A DNA stretch of 64,000 nucleotides from an uncultured Clostridia bacterium (GTDB lineage: Bacteria; Bacillota; Clostridia; Christensenellales; Aristaeellaceae): assembly GCA_937906775.1 (NCBI GenBank), contig CALCUD010000002.1:1-64000 (forward strand), in the 5' to 3' direction. Every line of letters starts with the position of its first letter. Within the stretch, counting starts at the first letter, position 1. The notes under the pieces were generated by a model. It made no database searches. It saw only the letters and a list, made by a program, of their open reading frames with translations, and was not told the origin of the DNA. Below are positions 44,548 through 52,932 of the stretch, in pieces. The translations under genes were made by a program, and so were the position numbers.

Positions 44548-45750
44548 ATGAAATCGATCGGAACGTATTTTCAGAATGACCCGGAACGCCCGCTGGTCTA
44601 CGGCGAGGTCGAGGTCATCAATCCCTCGCGGCAGCGCCTGAGGGGAGAACCGCTGAAGGAGGGCGTCCTTGTCCACCCGGTCATGGTCGGTTTCTGCGGA
44701 ACGGATCATGAGCTGATGATGATGGGAAAGCGCGGAGAACTCTCCGCCAAATTCCCCGCCGGGCAGAAACGGCTTATCAACGGCCATGAGGGAATCGTCT
44801 GGGTGCCGGAACAGAAGCGCTTCGCCATCGTACTCATTCGCGGCGGCGACAGCGTGGATCCCACCCGCTATACGGAGGATGAGACCTATTTTGAGTATGG
44901 CTGCGATCAGGCGGACGGGCTTTTCTGTGACGACATGTATGTCAATCCCGACATGCTGCTGAAGATCCCGGACGGCTATGTGCATGACGGGAAACTGGAT
45001 CTGTCCTTCGCGAAGAAAATGGTCTTCCCGGATCCCTTCGCATGCATGCTGTTCCAGTTGGAACGCATGGAGGACCTCGGCGGCGCGCATAATTTCCGTC
45101 AGGCGGCGAGGCGCCGCGGATGCTCTCTGGAGGAGGGAAGGACCTTCGCGGCGGACGAGATCTTTGACCGTACCGTGATCTTCGGCCTCGGAACGACGGG
45201 GATGTTCATCGGGGACGTCATACACCGGGCGCATCCGAAAGCGAAGATCGTCTTTGTCGGCCGGAGCGATCCCGAGGTGTACAAGGTCCGTTTCGCCCTG
45301 GAACAGACGGACGCCGTTTATGTCCGGAGCGACGGGTCGGAGGAGAAGCTGGCCCGGGACATCATCGACGCGCTCGGCGGACGGGCGACAGCCTTTATCG
45401 GCGTCAGCGGCGCCAATGTTGAGCACCGGATCGCCTTTGAGCAGAAGGTGCTGGGCTGCAACGGACTGTACAACAGCTTTTCGCTCGGTCCGAAGGTGAC
45501 TTATGACACGATGCCCTTCGGGTTCGAGAACCATCTGATCTTCGGCTCCATCAACTTCCGCCAGGATCACATGGAAAAGGCGATCGAAATGCTCGCCGTC
45601 AGCCGGTACGATGAAATCGTCGGGCTGATCGACCGGGAACATTTCGCCGCGGATCCGATCGCAGCTTATGAGAATGAAATCTACTGCAAGAGCGCCCCGA
45701 TGAAAACGGCGGTCATCTGGGACAGGCAGTTCATTGATACGGACAGATGA
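44548..45750 (+). CDS. Zinc-type medium-chain dehydrogenase, glucose-dehydrogenase-like
   Basis: 400 residues, MDR superfamily. The catalytic-zinc region has GFCGTDHELMMMG (Cys and the following His) and NGHEGIVWV. The Rossmann half has IFGLGTTGMFIGDVIH for NAD(P) binding. The layout (Cys-Gly-Thr-Asp-His start and a long insert around TRYTEDETYFEYGCDQADGLFCDD) resembles glucose/galactose 1-dehydrogenases of the archaeal GDH type, which oxidise sugar C1 to a lactone. The usual four-Cys structural zinc loop is not visible. AAAGGAAA precedes the ATG. It sits 82 nt before a second dehydrogenase and upstream of a lactonase candidate. Confidence 0.82.
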   Translation: MKSIGTYFQNDPERPLVYGEVEVINPSRQRLRGEPLKEGVLVHPVMVGFCGTDHELMMMGKRGELSAKFPAGQKRLINGHEGIVWVPEQKRFAIVLIRGGDSVDPTRYTEDETYFEYGCDQADGLFCDDMYVNPDMLLKIPDGYVHDGKLDLSFAKKMVFPDPFACMLFQLERMEDLGGAHNFRQAARRRGCSLEEGRTFAADEIFDRTVIFGLGTTGMFIGDVIHRAHPKAKIVFVGRSDPEVYKVRFALEQTDAVYVRSDGSEEKLARDIIDALGGRATAFIGVSGANVEHRIAFEQKVLGCNGLYNSFSLGPKVTYDTMPFGFENHLIFGSINFRQDHMEKAIEMLAVSRYDEIVGLIDREHFAADPIAAYENEIYCKSAPMKTAVIWDRQFIDTDR

Positions 45751-45832
45751 TCTTTCCGGGGTTCCTGCCGCGGGAGTCCGGACAGAATATCATCGTGCGG
45801 CTATCATTTTACGGTGAAGGAGAGAATAAATC

Positions 45833-46858
45833 ATGCAATCCATTCAAATCGCGGAACCTTTCAGAATCGGTCTTTCGGAAATTGCAAAGCCGGTACCCGG
45901 GGAGGGTGAAGCACTGCTGCGGGTCCTGTATTGCGGGATCTGCGGCGCCGATGTCGCGAGCTTCACCGGAAACCAGCCCTTTACGACCTATCCGCGCATT
46001 CCGGGGCATGAATTCTCCGCACAGGTGGTTTCGGTTCCGGAGAACGGAAAAGGGATCCGGGCTGGAGATATTGTGACCTGCAATCCCTATTTCAACTGCG
46101 GATCCTGCTACGCCTGCCGGAAAGGGCTGGTCAACGCCTGTGTGGATAACCGGACCATGGGCGTACAGAAGGACGGCGCTTTCTGCGAATACATCACGAT
46201 GCCTGTGGAGCGGATCGTTCCGGGGCAGGGGCTGAACGCCCGCCAGCTGGCGCTGGTGGAACCCTTCTCCATCGGCTGGCATGCGCTTCACCGGTGCGAG
46301 ATCCGGCCGGGCAACCGGGTCCTGATCGTCGGCGCCGGTCCCATCGGCCTTTTCGCGCTGATGAGCGCGAAAGCGCAGGATGTTGAAGTGACTGTGTGCG
46401 ACGTGCTGGACGGCCGTCTGGAAATGGCGTCCTCCTTCGGCGCGGACCATACTGTGAACACGAAGGCTCCCGACGCCGCGGACCGGCTGAAAGCGCTGAC
46501 GGACGGCAACGGGTTCGATGTCTGCGTGGAGGCCTGCGGCCGCTCCGAAACCTTCCTCCTGTGCATTGATCAGGCCTGCCAGGGAGCGAACCTGATCCTG
46601 ATCGGAAACGGCAAGACGGAAACGACCTTCCTGCATTCGATCCTGCTGAAGAAGGAACTGAATGTTTTCGGCAGCCGGAATGCCTATACAAAGGACTTTG
46701 AAGGTCTGATCGCCCTGATTGCGTCCGGCGGGGCCGATGTGGAACGGATGGTCAGCCGCGTCTTTGACGCGAAGGACGCCGCGGCGGCATTTGATCTGCT
46801 GACCCATAACGACGGCAGCATTGAAAAGGTGCTTTTGAAATTCAGCGATCCGGAATAA
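45833..46858 (+). CDS. Zinc-binding alcohol dehydrogenase (sorbitol/threonine dehydrogenase-like)
   Basis: 341 residues. The catalytic zinc ligands lie in YCGICGADVASF (Cys) and PGHEFSAQVV (His-Glu). The structural zinc loop CGSCYACRKGLVNAC is complete (four Cys). The nucleotide fold has VGAGPIGLFALM. Members oxidise polyols or sugar acids with NAD. AAGGAGAG precedes the ATG. Being between a GDH-like enzyme and an amidohydrolase, it probably acts on an intermediate of an oxidative sugar pathway, for example a sugar or a 2-keto-3-deoxy acid (inference). Confidence 0.9.
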   Translation: MQSIQIAEPFRIGLSEIAKPVPGEGEALLRVLYCGICGADVASFTGNQPFTTYPRIPGHEFSAQVVSVPENGKGIRAGDIVTCNPYFNCGSCYACRKGLVNACVDNRTMGVQKDGAFCEYITMPVERIVPGQGLNARQLALVEPFSIGWHALHRCEIRPGNRVLIVGAGPIGLFALMSAKAQDVEVTVCDVLDGRLEMASSFGADHTVNTKAPDAADRLKALTDGNGFDVCVEACGRSETFLLCIDQACQGANLILIGNGKTETTFLHSILLKKELNVFGSRNAYTKDFEGLIALIASGGADVERMVSRVFDAKDAAAAFDLLTHNDGSIEKVLLKFSDPE

Positions 46859-46894
46859 TTCCGGCCGGATATTTCGGAAAGGAGCGTTTCCGCC

Positions 46895-47764
46895 ATGATC
46901 GACGCGCACGCGCATCTGTGGCTCAGGCAGCAGGGAAGGGTCAATGGCCTGCCGGTATATGACCTCGGCGGGGGGAAAAGCATGTTCGGAGACCGGATCA
47001 TGCAGATGATGCCGCCGTATATGACGGACGGCGTCAATTCTGCGGAACGGTTTCTGGCGAATATGGATTTCGCGCAGGTTTCCGCCGCGGTGATCACCCA
47101 GGAATATATCGACGGGAATCAGGACGCTTATCTGAAAACTGTCCGGGAGAAAGATCCGGACCGTTTCCGCGTGACGTGTCTGTATGAGGAAAACGGGCTG
47201 CCGGATCCGGAGGGATTTGACGGGATCAAGATCTGCGGCGGACGGCTGAAGGATCCGGATCTGACGAAACACGCGGAGGTTTTCCGTCTGGCCGCGGAAC
47301 AGGAAATGTTCATCGCGATTGACATGGCGGACGGGGACCTTCAGACGGGTTCTCTGAGAGAAATGGTCACCCAGTTTCCGGAACTGAGGATCGCGATCGG
47401 CCATTTCGGCACGGTGTCCCGCCCCGGATGGCAGGAGCAGATCCGGCTGGCGCGGTATCCGAATGTCAGCGTGGAGAGCGGGGGGATCACCTGGCTGTTC
47501 AACAGCGAGTTTTATCCCTATCCCTCGGCGATCCGCGCGATCCTGGAGGCGCGGGATCTTTGCGGAATAGAAAAACTGATGTGGGGATCCGACTATCCCC
47601 GGACGATGACGGCCATCACATACCGGATGAGCGCTGATTTCATCGTGAAATCCCCGCTGCTGACGGATTCGGAGAAACAGGCGTTCCTCGGCGGAAACGC
47701 GGAACGCTTCTACCGTTTCGGACCGCAGCCGGAGATGCCGCTGATCCACCATATGGCGGAATAA
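46895..47764 (+). CDS. Amidohydrolase family 2 protein (sugar-lactonase-like)
   Basis: 289 residues, TIM-barrel metal hydrolase. DAHAHLW at residues 3-9 holds the first two metal-ligand His residues, IAIGHFGTVSRPG a further His, and LMWGSDYPR the catalytic Asp. This is the COG3618/COG2159 type, which includes L-fuconolactonase and L-rhamnono-lactonase as well as decarboxylases and other hydrolases. GGAAAGGAG precedes the ATG, 36 nt after the dehydrogenase stop. Neighbouring dehydrogenases and a fucosidase favour a sugar-lactone substrate; this is inference from context. Confidence 0.82.
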   Translation: MIDAHAHLWLRQQGRVNGLPVYDLGGGKSMFGDRIMQMMPPYMTDGVNSAERFLANMDFAQVSAAVITQEYIDGNQDAYLKTVREKDPDRFRVTCLYEENGLPDPEGFDGIKICGGRLKDPDLTKHAEVFRLAAEQEMFIAIDMADGDLQTGSLREMVTQFPELRIAIGHFGTVSRPGWQEQIRLARYPNVSVESGGITWLFNSEFYPYPSAIRAILEARDLCGIEKLMWGSDYPRTMTAITYRMSADFIVKSPLLTDSEKQAFLGGNAERFYRFGPQPEMPLIHHMAE

Positions 47765-47815
47765 TGCATGAACCGGAAGGATCCGGAACGCGGCTTTATC
47801 CGGGACAGTTTCTTC

Positions 47816-47844
47816 TTGTGTTTCCCTGCGGATTATTGTAAAAT
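47816..47844 (+). promoter_or_regulatory. Candidate promoter of the GH29 gene
   Basis: TTGTGT (47816-47821), 17 bp, TAAAAT (47839-47844), 49 nt before the ATG. Confidence 0.5.
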
Positions 47845-47893
47845 TCTGTCACAGGCACCATGAAAATGATCAACAGAATACAGGAGGCAGCTT

Positions 47894-49336
47894 ATGTTTG
47901 AGCCAACCTTTGAATCGTTAAGAACCTATCAGTGCCCCGACTGGTACCGGGACGCCAAATTCGGCATCTGGGCGCACTGGGGTCCGCAGTCCGTACCGAT
48001 GTGCGGCGACTGGTATGCCCGGAATATGTATCTGCAGCATACGCCGCAGTATCAGTACCATGTCCGGACCTACGGCCATCCGAGCGAATTTGGCTGGAAG
48101 GATGTCTGCGCACTCTGGAAAGCTGAAAACTTTGATCCCGACGCGCTGATGGAGAAGTACTGTAAGGCCGGTGCCCGTTTCTTTGTGGCGCAGGCTTCGC
48201 ATCACGATCACTTCTTTAACTTTGATTCCGACCTGAACCGCATGAACAGTGTGAAAGTCGGTCCGCACCGGGATATCTGCGGCGAGTGGAAAAAAGCGGC
48301 GAAAAAACGCGGGCTTCCCTTTGGAATGACGGAGCATCTCGGCGCAAGCTTCGCCTGGTGGTGGGTCAACAAGGGCCACGACGAATACGGTCCGTGGAAG
48401 GATATTCCCTACGACGGAAACGATCCGGCGTGGCGGGATTTTTACCATGACAATTTTGAGCATTACGGCGATTCACAGGATTGGAGCAAATGGACCTGGC
48501 TGACGTCGAATGAAAAATTCCACGAATACTGGCTGAAGGTCATGAAGGAGATCATTGACAAGTATCAGCCGGATCTGCTGTATTCCGACAGCAATCTTCC
48601 CTTCGGCGAGAAAAATGACGCCCCGGACGCGGATTACCGCTGGGGCCTCGAGGCCGTGGCGCGCCTGTACAATCAGTCCGAACGGCTGAACGGAAAGAAT
48701 CTGGCTGTTTATACACAGAAGAGCCGGGATCCGCGGATCTACCGCGTCGGCGTGATGGATGTCGAACGCAGTCAGCTGCCGGATATCAGCCCCGAACCCT
48801 GGCAGAGCGAAACCTGCATCGGCGGCTGGTTCTACGATACAAGAGCGGTTTATAAGCATCCGCGTCACATCATCGACATTCTGATCGATTCCATCGCGAA
48901 GAACGGCACCATGCTGTTGAATATTCTTCAGCGGCCGGACGGAACGCTGGATCCGCAGGCGGAATGGATCCTGGAGGAACTGGCGAAGTGGTTTGCCATC
49001 AACGGCGAAGCGGTTTACGGTACCCGGCCGTGGCGGGTTTCCGGCGAGGGCCACGCCAGTGTGATCATTTCCGGATTTACCGAGGAACAGGTGCCGTGGG
49101 ATGATGACGACTTCCGCTTTGTTCAGAAGGACGGAAAACTCTATGCCTTCATCATGAAGCCCGCAGGCCGTAAGACCGCGGTGATCACTTCGCTGAAGGA
49201 AGGGGAACAGGTGACCGGCGTCCGCCTGCTGGGGGTCGGAGAGATTCCTTTCGTTCAGCACAACGGGATCCTGGTCGCCGATCTGCCGGATAAGATGCCC
49301 TCCGATTATGCCTGCGCGATGGAGATCACGTTCTGA
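47894..49336 (+). CDS. Alpha-L-fucosidase, glycoside hydrolase family 29
   Basis: 480 residues, no signal peptide. KFGIWAHWGPQSVP, ARFFVAQASHHDHFFNFDSD and the nucleophile Asp232 in LLYSDSNLPFGE are GH29 blocks. NGTMLLNILQRPDG is the end of the barrel, and a C-terminal beta-sandwich follows (about 385-480). It removes terminal alpha-L-fucose with retention. CAGGAGG precedes the ATG. A cytoplasmic fucosidase next to an LplB-type importer fits import of short fucosylated oligosaccharides followed by release of L-fucose, which the upstream dehydrogenase and lactonase could oxidise. Confidence 0.93.
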   Translation: MFEPTFESLRTYQCPDWYRDAKFGIWAHWGPQSVPMCGDWYARNMYLQHTPQYQYHVRTYGHPSEFGWKDVCALWKAENFDPDALMEKYCKAGARFFVAQASHHDHFFNFDSDLNRMNSVKVGPHRDICGEWKKAAKKRGLPFGMTEHLGASFAWWWVNKGHDEYGPWKDIPYDGNDPAWRDFYHDNFEHYGDSQDWSKWTWLTSNEKFHEYWLKVMKEIIDKYQPDLLYSDSNLPFGEKNDAPDADYRWGLEAVARLYNQSERLNGKNLAVYTQKSRDPRIYRVGVMDVERSQLPDISPEPWQSETCIGGWFYDTRAVYKHPRHIIDILIDSIAKNGTMLLNILQRPDGTLDPQAEWILEELAKWFAINGEAVYGTRPWRVSGEGHASVIISGFTEEQVPWDDDDFRFVQKDGKLYAFIMKPAGRKTAVITSLKEGEQVTGVRLLGVGEIPFVQHNGILVADLPDKMPSDYACAMEITF

Positions 49337-49428
49337 TAAACCGAATCAGCCGGGTGTCCGGCGCGTGAATAACGGACAGTCCTTCCTGTTTTTCAGGAGA
49401 AGACTTCCATGAAAGGACGGCTTTAATA

Positions 49429-51378
49429 ATGAAAAAAGATCTGACCGCAATCCTGCCCAACGGTAAATCCTATGAGTTCTGGGAAAAAGAACCTGTATTT
49501 ACCCGCACGCTGTATGTGGACGCCGGAAATCCCAAAGCGTCCGATGAAAACTCCGGCAGCGCGAAAGCCCCGTTCCGGACGATCAACGCGGCCGCGAAGA
49601 TCGCGACCCCCGGCACCCGGATCCGGATCCATCAGGGGATCTACCGGGAGTGCGTCCGCCCTGCGGCGGGCGGTGAAAGTCCGGAGAAGATGATCTCCTA
49701 CGAAGCCTTCGGTGACGGCCCTGTCGTGATCCGTGCCTCCGAGGAGATCAGCGATTTCATTCCGAGTACGGGATGGCAGATGCAGCGCAGCTTTGCCGGC
49801 CCGACGGATGTTCCCGGCGTAAAGATCTGGGAGCATGATCTGGATCCCGATATGTTCCGGGGCTACAATCCCTTCTGTGCCGTGAACATCCTGCACGACC
49901 GGCTGTTTATCGAATACGAAAAAACAGATATGACGACCTATCTGAACCGCAGAGGCTGCGTTTTCTGCGACGGAAAGGCGCTGACCCAGGTCCCGCTGTA
50001 CAACGGAATGAGCCGGGAGGAGAACACCTACTGGGTCGAGGCCAACGGTCAGAAGATCCACTTCCGTCTGGCGGGCGATGAAGATCCGAAGGATCACCGG
50101 ATCGAGATCACTGTCCGGGAGCAGTGCTTTGCTCCTGAAACCCCGTTCCTGAACTATATCCGCGTCCGCGGTCTCATCTGTGAACATGCCGCCACCGGCG
50201 CTCCCGTTCCGCAGCGCGGCGCAATCAGCGCGTACCGCGGTCACCACTGGATCATCGAGGACTGCGAGGTCAACTGGAGCAACGCGCTGGGGATCGATAT
50301 CGGTGACGAATGCTGGCATCACACCAATGATCCGGACCGGATCATCGGCCATTCCGTGATCCGCCGCTGCAGGATCCGGGACGCGGGCGTCTGCGGCATC
50401 GCAGGCCTGTTCGCTACGCATATGCTGATCGAGGACAACCTGATCGAGGGGACCGGCTGGCAGAAGATGGAGCTGAGCTGGGAAGCCGGCGCGATCAAGC
50501 TGCACAACAGCGTCGACGCCCTGATGCGGCGCAATATTTTCCGGAACACCTTCCGCGCGGACCATATCTGGCTCGATTGCGGGAATGTCAATAACCGCAT
50601 TACCCAGAACCTGTTCCTCGACGGCATTGAACAGCGGGAGGCCATCTTTATCGAATGCACCCGCGACGGCGTGAATCTGATCGACAACAATATCATCTGG
50701 AACGTGGAAGGCCGATTTGATCCGGCCAAAATCCCGGACGAACCCGGCTCCAAGGGCTGGTATAAGCTTCGGGAAGACGAGTTTGTCAACGGCTACGGGA
50801 TCTACGGCGAGGGGACGGACCGCCTGTTTATCGTTCACAACCTGATCGCTAAGTGCCGCCACAGCGGATACTATCTCAAGCCCGTTCCGTTCCGCATCCA
50901 TGTGGATCGCGGAGGAACAAGCCGGAAAGCGCGGATTTTCAACAATATCTTCTATGACTGCGGCGAGGCTGCCATCGTGATGCCGACAGATGACAATGAA
51001 TCCGACGGCAACCTGTTTGTCCGGCAGTTGGGAGGATATCTGCGCGTGATGTATCCCGAACCTGAAGTCTGTCTTCATCTGAACGCCTGGCAGGAATTTT
51101 ACGGCTTCGATATGCACGGAGCGAACGGCTGGTTCGACATCGATGTGGACCGGGAGGCGGAAACGCTGAAGATCAGCAAGGCGCAGGAGCAGCCCTTCGC
51201 CTTCGGGGATCTGATCAAACTGATGAATTTCGTCAAAGATCCGAAAAAGGTCAAAGGCGTGGCGCCGGTCGCGCCGGTCTGCACCGACTTCCTGGGCAAC
51301 AAACGCGAAGGCGACACGGTGATCCCCGGTCCCTTTGCCGCGCTTGAACAGGAGTTCAGCATCAATCCGATCAAATAA
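49429..51378 (+). CDS. Right-handed parallel beta-helix protein (possible GH141-like or other glycosidase)
   Basis: 649 residues without a signal peptide. TRTLYVDAGNPKASDENSGSAKAPFRTINAAAKIATPGTRIRIHQGIYRE is the DUF1565-type start of beta-helix enzymes. Repeating coil turns follow (WIIEDCEVNWSNALGIDIGDE, HSVIRRCRIRDAGVCGIAG, LMRRNIFRNTFRADHIWLD, INNNIFYDC-like turns near 500). Such proteins include GH141 fucosidases, GH120 xylosidases and pectin-active enzymes; I cannot decide among them. AAAGGA precedes the ATG. It directly follows the fucosidase, so a role on the same imported glycan is likely. Confidence 0.85.
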   Translation: MKKDLTAILPNGKSYEFWEKEPVFTRTLYVDAGNPKASDENSGSAKAPFRTINAAAKIATPGTRIRIHQGIYRECVRPAAGGESPEKMISYEAFGDGPVVIRASEEISDFIPSTGWQMQRSFAGPTDVPGVKIWEHDLDPDMFRGYNPFCAVNILHDRLFIEYEKTDMTTYLNRRGCVFCDGKALTQVPLYNGMSREENTYWVEANGQKIHFRLAGDEDPKDHRIEITVREQCFAPETPFLNYIRVRGLICEHAATGAPVPQRGAISAYRGHHWIIEDCEVNWSNALGIDIGDECWHHTNDPDRIIGHSVIRRCRIRDAGVCGIAGLFATHMLIEDNLIEGTGWQKMELSWEAGAIKLHNSVDALMRRNIFRNTFRADHIWLDCGNVNNRITQNLFLDGIEQREAIFIECTRDGVNLIDNNIIWNVEGRFDPAKIPDEPGSKGWYKLREDEFVNGYGIYGEGTDRLFIVHNLIAKCRHSGYYLKPVPFRIHVDRGGTSRKARIFNNIFYDCGEAAIVMPTDDNESDGNLFVRQLGGYLRVMYPEPEVCLHLNAWQEFYGFDMHGANGWFDIDVDREAETLKISKAQEQPFAFGDLIKLMNFVKDPKKVKGVAPVAPVCTDFLGNKREGDTVIPGPFAALEQEFSINPIK

Positions 51379-51394
51379 CGGTCTGTATCTGTAA

Positions 51395-51439
51395 AAACCC
51401 GGTTCCGACCGCCTTTTCGGGGCGGAAGGAACCGGGTTT
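51395..51439. terminator. Bidirectional terminator after the beta-helix gene
   Basis: AAACCCGGTTCC (51395-51406) pairs perfectly with GGAACCGGGTTT (51428-51439), with an inner CCGCC/GGCGG stem. It separates convergent genes. Confidence 0.88.
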
Positions 51440-51466
51440 CTGATTCATTACGGGAGCGGAACCCCG

Positions 51467-52651
51467 TTACAGTTCGCTGCCGGGATCAATGTTTTCCATA
51501 AAGTCGTTCTTTTCTTTATCCGGCCCGACCTCGGTAAAGTACAGGCCGAAAAGCGTGTTGTCATGCTCTCCGTGGTCTTCCAGCGCCCATCCCTTTGCGG
51601 CCTGACTCGCGTGCATGAGCATGGCTTCCTGCGCGATTTCAAAACTGTCCTTTCCGCCGAAGGCTTCCAGCGGAAGATGCCAGTCCATTACGACCGGATT
51701 TTGGGCGTATTCATGCAGATACAGCTTTTTTACCTGCCAGGTGCCGTAAGCCTGAACGGACTTGGGGTATTTTTTCGCATTGGCGGCCAGCTTGACGCAC
51801 TGCTTTGCGGAGTCGGCGGCGACTTTGTGCGCAGCGTGACCGTACTCGCCCTTTTCGCCCTGTGTTACGAGGACCTCCGGCTTATAACGGCGGATCGCTT
51901 CGGTAACGCGGCTCAGGACGATGCTCTTGTTCCACCGGTCATACTGTCCTGCCAGCGAGGAGGCGCGGTTATCCCGGAAGTTCAGCATGCCGGGATAAGC
52001 GGTGACGCCGCAGTGCCAAAGCGCGTCCAGAAGCTCCAGCTTGCGCTGCCCGCCCGTCGGGACCAGAAACTCGACCTGTACGTTCAGCTTTCTCTCGCCG
52101 GCGTAGGTCGGCAGCAGTCCGCCGAACCAGAGCAGCTCGTCGTCCGGATGCGCGACCAGCAGCATCAGGTCGCACTTTTCCAGATCGTTCCAGGACTGAA
52201 TATCCGCGGGTTTTTCTCCGGGACCGAACAGCGTCATTTCTGCGATCCAGAAGTTGCTTCTGTCCTGATTGGTGAGCCGGATCTCCTTTGTTCCTTCCGG
52301 AAGCTCCACCCACTCCGTCAGATGATCGGTCCGGACGGTTACCTCCTGCCATTCGTTCCCGGAGCGGGATTCCAGCAGATATTTCCGGGGCTGATCGTAG
52401 ATCCGGAGATAGACGCTGCCGATCTCTTCCCCGGAGGAGACGGTCAGGCTCTTTTTCGGCTTGAGCGTATAATAGGTGGTGTAATCCCCGTCCAGCAGGG
52501 CCGAATGCTTTTTTTCCGGAAGGGTTTTTCCGCCCGCTGTCATCTCACAGCCCGCTGTGATATCCGGCGCTGCGTCGCTCAGCGCGGGAAGCGCCAGGGA
52601 AACGGCCAGCAGCAAAACAAGCGGGAAAACCCAAATAACTTTTCTCCTCAT
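51467..52651 (-). CDS. Exported PIG-L family deacetylase with N-terminal discoidin-like domain
   Basis: 394 residues from the ATG at 52651 (AAAGGA 8 nt upstream; a TTG at 52687 is less likely). The signal peptide (MRRKVIWVFPLVLLLAVSLA) is followed by a beta-sandwich resembling an F5/8-type domain (about 35-150: SALLDGDYTTYYTL, VYLRIYDQPRKYLLESRSG, EIRLTNQDRSNFWIAEMTLFG). The PIG-L/LmbE catalytic domain has AHPDDELLW (metal ligands) and YGHAAHK (His). These zinc enzymes remove acetyl groups from N-acetylglucosamine-type sugars. The location outside the cell, plus a carbohydrate-binding-like domain, suggests action on wall or host/plant glycans. Confidence 0.87.
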   Translation of the reverse strand: MRRKVIWVFPLVLLLAVSLALPALSDAAPDITAGCEMTAGGKTLPEKKHSALLDGDYTTYYTLKPKKSLTVSSGEEIGSVYLRIYDQPRKYLLESRSGNEWQEVTVRTDHLTEWVELPEGTKEIRLTNQDRSNFWIAEMTLFGPGEKPADIQSWNDLEKCDLMLLVAHPDDELLWFGGLLPTYAGERKLNVQVEFLVPTGGQRKLELLDALWHCGVTAYPGMLNFRDNRASSLAGQYDRWNKSIVLSRVTEAIRRYKPEVLVTQGEKGEYGHAAHKVAADSAKQCVKLAANAKKYPKSVQAYGTWQVKKLYLHEYAQNPVVMDWHLPLEAFGGKDSFEIAQEAMLMHASQAAKGWALEDHGEHDNTLFGLYFTEVGPDKEKNDFMENIDPGSEL

Positions 52652-52832
52652 CCGCAAATCCTTTCCGCCGTCCTTTTTCTGACGCAAAGGACGGTACTCA
52701 AATGCGGACTTATTCTATCACAGATCTCCGGGATGAGGAAAGCCCGTGTTTCCGGTATGCCCGTTCAAATTGTGTCCGGAGAACGCATTTTTTGCCGGGT
52801 TATGAAATCTTTCTGTACAGGGCACGGTTTCG

Positions 52833-52841
52833 TGTTATAAT
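52833..52841 (+). promoter_or_regulatory. Extended -10 promoter element of the GH43 gene
   Basis: TGTTATAAT (52833-52841) is an extended -10 box; the -35 region is weak. The start codon lies about 90 nt downstream. Confidence 0.55.
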
Positions 52842-52932
52842 GCACGTATCCAAAAAGAAGTCACATGCTGCTTTTCCGCGGATCACGGATGGCGGAACAG
52901 GAATATATCAACAGGAAAGTGAGGCTCCCTTC

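Noticed and set aside
47894..49336. GH29 placed as last gene of a single transcript from 40.8 kb
   Set aside because: A strong terminator at 44465-44493 and a likely promoter at 47816-47844 argue for at least two or three transcripts; co-function is still plausible.
52702..52932. A 77-residue N-terminal extension of the GH43 protein
   Set aside because: It would cross the extended -10 promoter element and has no family similarity; the protein begins naturally at the ATG at 52933.
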